A DNA stretch of 64,000 nucleotides, from positions 2,046,001-2,110,000 of the forward strand of contig NZ_VWWO01000002.1 in the NCBI RefSeq assembly GCF_011752935.1, written 5' to 3'. Made by a program: the position numbers and the translations under genes. Numbering within the stretch: position 1 is the first letter of the stretch; each line of letters opens with the position of its first letter. The notes under the pieces were generated by a model that worked only from the letters and a program-made list of their open reading frames with translations, was not told the DNA's origin and did not search any database. Below are positions 59,666-64,000 of this stretch, one piece after another. The stretch is from Chitinophaga sp. Cy-1792 (GTDB lineage: Bacteria; Bacteroidota; Bacteroidia; Chitinophagales; Chitinophagaceae).

Positions 59666-62188
59666 TTAATTATTTTTTGGCATAATCAGGTTGCCCAGGA
59701 GGCCGCCAAATCCTACTCTAACGCCTATACGCGTATTATCCTTACTCTGATATCCCGCTATAACATCTACCCTGGCCACTTTCAATATATTTTCCAGTCC
59801 GGCGAATACCTCTACGTAATTATTATCGCTGTTTACATAAAAGGCATTGGAACCTACTACCAGGTTCCACTTCAACCGGTTAAACAAAGGAATTTTATTG
59901 GTGAGCAGCCCGTTAAAGTGGTGCTCCACATTAGCGGTGGCATAAAATGCGGCGGTGGTACTGTACAGGTAATACGGCGCCAGTTGGAAGCTGTTCAGGT
60001 ATTTGATGTTGTAGAAGGTCTGGTTGCCATTAAAGTGTCTGTAGTCAGGAATTTCCACATCTTTTGCGTTCAGGAATCCGCCCACACCAAGGTTGTACCT
60101 GAACTCTCCAAAGAGTTTAAAATTCATGTTATCCCTGATATTGAAATTCCACTTATCAAAGTCGGCCACACTGTTTGCAATTCCCGGAATTCCTTTACCA
60201 TAGCCAATTTCAAAGGTCGGATATTTAGATCCGTAGGCAATGGTACGGTCCGGGAACTCCCAGAATTTCTGTCCGGGCTGGAACTTGAAGCTTGCCTCCA
60301 GCACTACAGCGCTGTGACGATCGAAAGGCACATTGGCCAGCTCGTACGGATGATTAGGGGTGAATGTTTTATTGCGGCCAAAGAAGCTGAAGTCGGTGGT
60401 ATTTTCCAGCGGAATCCTGTTTTCGTAGGTAGCCGACAACCGGAAACTTGTTTTATTGTCGAAGTTGCGGAGGTAGGCGCCTTTCAGGAACCAGTTTTCA
60501 TAGATCTTCATGAAATTCTCGTGCAGCAGCAGCGTATAGAATTCGTTCATGAGATTGTCGATGGGGTTGTCGTGGTTGAATTGTGAAACCTGCTTCCCTC
60601 CTGCCAGCAGAAAGGAATTCGTGCCTTTGCTGTTGAAGAGTTTCCCCCTGGTGGCATAGTTCACATTTACATAGCTATTGAAATGGGTATTGCTGGTGCC
60701 ATATCTGAAATACGGTGTTACTGTCAATGCACGGTCTTCGCCGGCATCAAAGGTAAAAGAAGGTTCAACAGCCAGCACCAAACCCTCTACTGTATTGTAT
60801 TTGAGAGATTGAGCCAATCCTTTCATGCGAAAGGTATTATAAACGATCTGGGAATCTCGGGTGAAATAATCCTTTCGGCTGATACCACTCCACAATAGCT
60901 GCAGTGGCTTCACCGGACCTTGTTTTTTGCGCAGGGAATCTATGCGGTACCTGCTGAAAGCACTGTCTTTATTAGCTTTGGCCGTACTATCCTTGGTTTT
61001 GTAATCACGCATTTCGTAAGGCTCCAGTGGCACCGGCCGGATACTGTCCCAGTAATTTTTTGAATGCTGATTATACTTGCGGCTGAGCTTCAGAATGACG
61101 TTATCAAAATATTTAGGACCGAAGTTGGGTTGGAGATTGTAATCCGAATATACATCCACGAAATTGCCGGCAATGGACATACCCAATTTTGCAAATTCGA
61201 GGTGTACCACCTGGTCTTTCACGCGCCAGACAGTTGCCGATACCGGGACATGCGTTTGCCGGATGCGCAGCAGATCCAGCATTTCCAGTGTATATTCCGG
61301 TGTCAGTGTGAGGTCGAGGCTATGAATCCGCCAGTCGTGGTCCGTAATGAATATCGTTCCGGTAAACAGGGGTTCATATTTACGTTTAGGCGTTACTGTT
61401 ATCTTATATACTGAATTACCATCTTCAATAAAGGAGCCTTCCAGTTTATATTTATAAAAGCTGAGGGCGTTTTCTGCGATGGGCGAAATAAAGCCGCGTG
61501 GGCCCATTTCTGTTATAATGGCTTCTACATTGTTATCATAGAAATTGATAAAGGCGGGGAAGTTGATTCCGAAGCCGCCGCCGCTTTTACGGGAGCTGAC
61601 AACAGTAACTTTAAGTTTGTCTGGCTGGCGCCAGGCGATATTACTGACGGATTCGGTCAGGTACAATACGCCGGAACCTGCACTGTCGAGGCCCATATCC
61701 TGTTTATCCGTCTTTTTACCCAGTATTTTATCGGGCATTTTAAGTGCCTGGAGGGTGCCTTTGCTATAGATCATACATTGGAATTCCTTCACCTGTTGCT
61801 GGTAGGTTTTCCTCTTTTTGATTGCTTCGCGGATGATGGCGTAGGCAGGATCTTCACCGTTGGATTTTATCACGACTTCTTTTATCTGCATGCTGACAGC
61901 AGGCAGTTTGAAGTCGAATGTCTGTACGGCTTCGGTGAGTTTTATTTGTTGTTCTGTTTTTTTATAGCCGATATACTGACAGACGATGGTGTATGTACCG
62001 GGATTGAGTTCCAGCTGATACTGTCCTCTGGCATTGGCGGTGGTACCGGATGTGGTACCTTTTACCATGACAGTGGCGTAAGGGAGTGGTTGGTTATTTT
62101 CGTCAGTAACGATACCTCTGAGGGTATTAGCAGTAACGATACAGTAGGAACAGAGTAGGGTCAGCAGGATTACTAATTTTCTCATCAT
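59666..62188 (-). CDS. DUF5686 outer-membrane protein with carboxypeptidase-regulatory-like domain
   Basis: 840 residues. Signal peptide (MMRKLVILLTLLCSYCIVTA), then a CarboxypepD_reg-like beta-sandwich (LRGIVTDENNQPLPYATVMV, GYKKTEQQIKL) over residues ~22-110. The rest is the DUF5686 region: ESVSNIAWRQPDKLKVTVVS, ITDHDWRIHSLDLTL, and a C-terminal half of alternating amphipathic strands ending in FGGLLGNLIMPKNN, as expected for a membrane beta-barrel. It has no TonB plug domain, so it is not a typical SusC receptor. Role unknown; members are widespread in Bacteroidota. A -7 box abuts the double ATG (62188/62185). It is 72 bp downstream of the small membrane-protein gene. Confidence 0.88.
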   Translation of the reverse strand: MMRKLVILLTLLCSYCIVTANTLRGIVTDENNQPLPYATVMVKGTTSGTTANARGQYQLELNPGTYTIVCQYIGYKKTEQQIKLTEAVQTFDFKLPAVSMQIKEVVIKSNGEDPAYAIIREAIKKRKTYQQQVKEFQCMIYSKGTLQALKMPDKILGKKTDKQDMGLDSAGSGVLYLTESVSNIAWRQPDKLKVTVVSSRKSGGGFGINFPAFINFYDNNVEAIITEMGPRGFISPIAENALSFYKYKLEGSFIEDGNSVYKITVTPKRKYEPLFTGTIFITDHDWRIHSLDLTLTPEYTLEMLDLLRIRQTHVPVSATVWRVKDQVVHLEFAKLGMSIAGNFVDVYSDYNLQPNFGPKYFDNVILKLSRKYNQHSKNYWDSIRPVPLEPYEMRDYKTKDSTAKANKDSAFSRYRIDSLRKKQGPVKPLQLLWSGISRKDYFTRDSQIVYNTFRMKGLAQSLKYNTVEGLVLAVEPSFTFDAGEDRALTVTPYFRYGTSNTHFNSYVNVNYATRGKLFNSKGTNSFLLAGGKQVSQFNHDNPIDNLMNEFYTLLLHENFMKIYENWFLKGAYLRNFDNKTSFRLSATYENRIPLENTTDFSFFGRNKTFTPNHPYELANVPFDRHSAVVLEASFKFQPGQKFWEFPDRTIAYGSKYPTFEIGYGKGIPGIANSVADFDKWNFNIRDNMNFKLFGEFRYNLGVGGFLNAKDVEIPDYRHFNGNQTFYNIKYLNSFQLAPYYLYSTTAAFYATANVEHHFNGLLTNKIPLFNRLKWNLVVGSNAFYVNSDNNYVEVFAGLENILKVARVDVIAGYQSKDNTRIGVRVGFGGLLGNLIMPKNN

Positions 62189-62189
62189 C

Positions 62190-62197
62190 CAAAAATA
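62190..62197 (-). promoter_or_regulatory. -7 box abutting the DUF5686 start
   Basis: TATTTTTG on the minus strand ends 1 nt before the first ATG and 4 nt before the second, implying a leaderless mRNA if used. No TTTG is seen at 19 bp. Confidence 0.4.
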
Positions 62198-62260
62198 AGG
62201 CTACGATGTTATTACCGCATCAGGGTATGCAGGCTTTAGAAGATTTTTAACAGCTCTTTT

Positions 62261-62626
62261 TTATCGAGCTGTTGCCTTCTCAGGTTTTTTGCTGCGTATA
62301 TACGCGGCCGTTAATCCTGCGAAACCAGCTGTGAGTCCACCGATGAATGCACTCACCACGCCAATAAGCGGGGCGCTCTTTACTTTCATGATGGTAATGC
62401 TCATGCGATTAGCCAGGAGGTGGTCGTTCCGGATATCCTGGTAGAATGCGAGCACTAACCAGAGTACAAAAACCGCCATGAAGGAGATAAAAAACGACTT
62501 TCCGGGGGAGGAAGGATAGAGTGCTGTGATCAGGAAAGCTACCAGCGCGGCGCTCCACCAGGGCAGTATCATGCCTGCCGCGTAGGACAGGATGAGGATG
62601 AGTAAAAATTGGGCAAAGGATTTCAT
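62261..62626 (-). CDS. Small integral membrane protein of unknown function
   Basis: 121 residues with four hydrophobic segments: about 4-20, 24-38, 46-62 and 85-109 (the last Gly/Ala-rich, SAFIGGLTAGFAGLTAAYI). Between segments 3 and 4 is a polar loop (YQDIRNDHLLANRMSITIMK), and the tail RSKKPEKATAR is basic and probably cytoplasmic. No motif of a known family is recognised. It lies between metZ and the DUF5686 gene on the same strand but is separated from metZ by a strong terminator. Confidence 0.75.
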   Translation of the reverse strand: MKSFAQFLLILILSYAAGMILPWWSAALVAFLITALYPSSPGKSFFISFMAVFVLWLVLAFYQDIRNDHLLANRMSITIMKVKSAPLIGVVSAFIGGLTAGFAGLTAAYIRSKKPEKATAR

Positions 62627-62644
62627 AATTCTAATATAACTGAA

Positions 62645-62682
62645 AAAAAGAATCCTGCCTATGGGGGCAGGATTCTTTTTTA
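62645..62682. terminator. Terminator after metZ
   Basis: AAGAATCCTGCC (62648-62659) pairs with GGCAGGATTCTT, with T7 on the plus strand and T7 on the minus strand (complement of A7). Minus-strand use ends metZ. Confidence 0.9.
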
Positions 62683-62694
62683 AAATATCGGTTA

Positions 62695-63879
62695 TTATTT
62701 ACTTTTTTCCAGTGCCTGGAGGATATCATCGAGGATATCCTTTACGTTTTCGAGGCCAACGGAGATACGGATAAGTCCGGGGCTGATGCCTACGTCGGCT
62801 CTTTCGGCGTCGGTAAGTTTGGCGTGCGTGGTACTGGCCGGGTGAGAGGCGATACTACGGCTGTCGCCGAGGTTGGCGGTGAGTGTCAGGAGTTGTAATG
62901 CGTTGAGGAATTTAACGCCGCTGCTGATACCACCTTTCAGTTCGAAGCATACGATGCCGCCGCCGCCGCTCATTTGTTTCTTAGCGATTTCATATTGCGG
63001 ATGGCTGGGCAGCAGAGGATATTTGACGAAGCTGAGGTGTGAGTTTCCTTCCAGTGCCTGCGCGATGGCCAGCGCACTCTGTGAGTGGCGTTCCATGCGT
63101 ACGTAGAGGGTTTCCAGGCTTTTGCTGAGCACCCATGCATTGAACGGCGACAGTGCCGGACCTGCGCTTCGGCAGAAGGTATATACTTCTTTGATCAGTT
63201 CTTTTTTACCTACGATGGCGCCGCCTAAAACGCGTCCTTGTCCGTCGATCCATTTGGTAGCGGAATGTGTTACCAGGTGGGCGCCTAAAGCCAGCGGGCG
63301 TTGGAGCACCGGTGTGGCAAAGCAGTTGTCGACATTGAGGATGATATTGTGTTTGTTGGCGATATTGGCCAGCAGTTCGAGGTCTATGATTTCGAGGCCA
63401 GGATTGGATGGTGTTTCCACGAAGATCATTTTGGTATTCGGTTTGATCATCGCTTCAATGCTGGCGGGGTCGTTCATATCGAAGTAGGAATATTCAATAC
63501 CCCATTTAGGGAGGAATTTAGTCACTACGGTATGTGTGGACCCAAAGATGGAGCGGGCGGATAACAGGTGGTCGCCTGCTTTCAGAAGTGCCATAAAGCT
63601 GGCAAATACAGCGCTCATACCAGAGGCGGTTGCAAAGCCGGCTTCTCCCCCTTCGAGGGCTACCATTTTGTTTACAAATTCGTCCACATTGGGGTTCATG
63701 AAACGACTGTAGATATTGAAGTCGGTTTCATCCGCGAAGGTGGCTCTCATTTCTTCCGCATTGTCGAAACAAAAACTGGAAGTGAGGAACATGGGTGTGG
63801 AATGTTCCATCTGGTCGGTCCGTGGTATCTGGATCCTGACTGCGTTGGTTTCCGGCTGGTATTGGTTTTCCTTTTGCAT
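62695..63879 (-). CDS. metZ: O-succinylhomoserine sulfhydrylase-type PLP enzyme
   Basis: 394 residues, the Cys/Met-metabolism PLP family. The PLP lysine lies in THSATKWIDGQGRVLGG, a form typical of O-succinylhomoserine sulfhydrylase (MetZ). Other family marks are NIYSRFMNPNVDEF, ATASGMSAVFASFMAL, ETPSNPGLEIIDL and the late NLGDSRSIASHPASTTH and ISVGLENVKDI. It would join sulfide to an activated homoserine to give homocysteine for methionine synthesis. Cystathionine gamma-synthase is the main alternative and cannot be excluded by sequence alone. It begins 17 bp downstream of an OsmC-family gene, so the two share an operon. Confidence 0.88.
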   Translation of the reverse strand: MQKENQYQPETNAVRIQIPRTDQMEHSTPMFLTSSFCFDNAEEMRATFADETDFNIYSRFMNPNVDEFVNKMVALEGGEAGFATASGMSAVFASFMALLKAGDHLLSARSIFGSTHTVVTKFLPKWGIEYSYFDMNDPASIEAMIKPNTKMIFVETPSNPGLEIIDLELLANIANKHNIILNVDNCFATPVLQRPLALGAHLVTHSATKWIDGQGRVLGGAIVGKKELIKEVYTFCRSAGPALSPFNAWVLSKSLETLYVRMERHSQSALAIAQALEGNSHLSFVKYPLLPSHPQYEIAKKQMSGGGGIVCFELKGGISSGVKFLNALQLLTLTANLGDSRSIASHPASTTHAKLTDAERADVGISPGLIRISVGLENVKDILDDILQALEKSK

Positions 63880-63896
63880 CGCTCGAGATTCTATAA

Positions 63897-64000
63897 TTAT
63901 TCGTTGATTTTAACTTCCCAGGTGAGGTTGGTATTACCTTTACGCAGTGTTTCTGCGACAGAGCAATACTTGTTCATGGAGAGTTCAACGGCGCGTGCGG
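63897..64000 (-). CDS. OsmC-family protein, C-terminal end only
   Basis: The last 34 codons of a minus-strand gene that continues past the right edge. The translated end, RAVELSMNKYCSVAETLRKG followed by NTNLTWEVKINE, has the conserved YCSV segment of OsmC/YhfA-type proteins, whose Cys takes part in peroxide reduction. It lies 17 bp upstream of metZ. The family call rests on a short fragment. Confidence 0.7.
   Translation of the reverse strand, partial: ARAVELSMNKYCSVAETLRKGNTNLTWEVKINE

Overview
The window looks like chromosomal DNA of a Bacteroidota bacterium, most likely a Chitinophagaceae member close to Chitinophaga. The signs are: promoters of the form TTTG-N19-TAnnTTTG, almost no Shine-Dalgarno sequences, a type IX secretion (T9SS) type B sorting domain, SGXX-poor lipoprotein signals ending in Cys, and family-typical proteins (DUF5686, DUF3347, GH20 hexosaminidase, bifunctional nuclease plus UVR). 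Genus is inferred, not proven. No phage, insertion sequence or CRISPR array was seen.

Layout. 0-2.2 kb: the start of a MocR-type regulator facing a GNAT acetyltransferase, with a two-copy direct-repeat operator between them, then four tRNA-Arg(ACG) genes in three transcription units. 2.2-9.5 kb: housekeeping genes (rlmH, rhomboid protease, tilS with a TPR gene, etfBA, bifunctional nuclease, ispE, rplT-rpmI). 9.9-32.2 kb: one 22.3-kb gene for a 7448-residue surface protein, with 48 near-identical 94-residue repeats that show no indels and a five-unit higher-order periodicity, ending in a T9SS type B sorting domain. 32.4-42.4 kb: a small conserved protein, a secreted hexosaminidase, an S41 protease, a CBM9-like secreted protein, serA, a serine hydrolase, a CDF metal transporter and an orphan PhnZ-like HD protein. 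42.4-45.2 kb: infC and thrS. These lie in the same orientation and order as the partner genes rpmI-rplT, but 33 kb from them, as if an ancestral thrS-infC-rpmI-rplT operon had been opened up.

45.6-56.1 kb is a heavy-metal region: a DUF3347 lipoprotein, an ABC-F ATPase, a two-component system and a TolC / adaptor / HME-RND tripartite pump. Five TTTAA-type repeats spaced 11 bp lie just upstream of the pump and are the probable binding array of the adjacent OmpR-family regulator. 56.3-64 kb: trhO, a secreted DUF4468-like protein, a candidate 6S-like structured RNA followed by a stand-alone receiver domain, a 36-residue membrane protein, a DUF5686 outer-membrane protein, a small membrane protein, metZ and the end of an OsmC-family gene.

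Functional picture: the giant protein is probably exported by T9SS and anchored at the cell surface as an adhesin. The CDF carrier and the RND pump would handle divalent metals. GH20 fits chitin or glycan use. Protein identities come from motifs and recalled family features; no database search was run.
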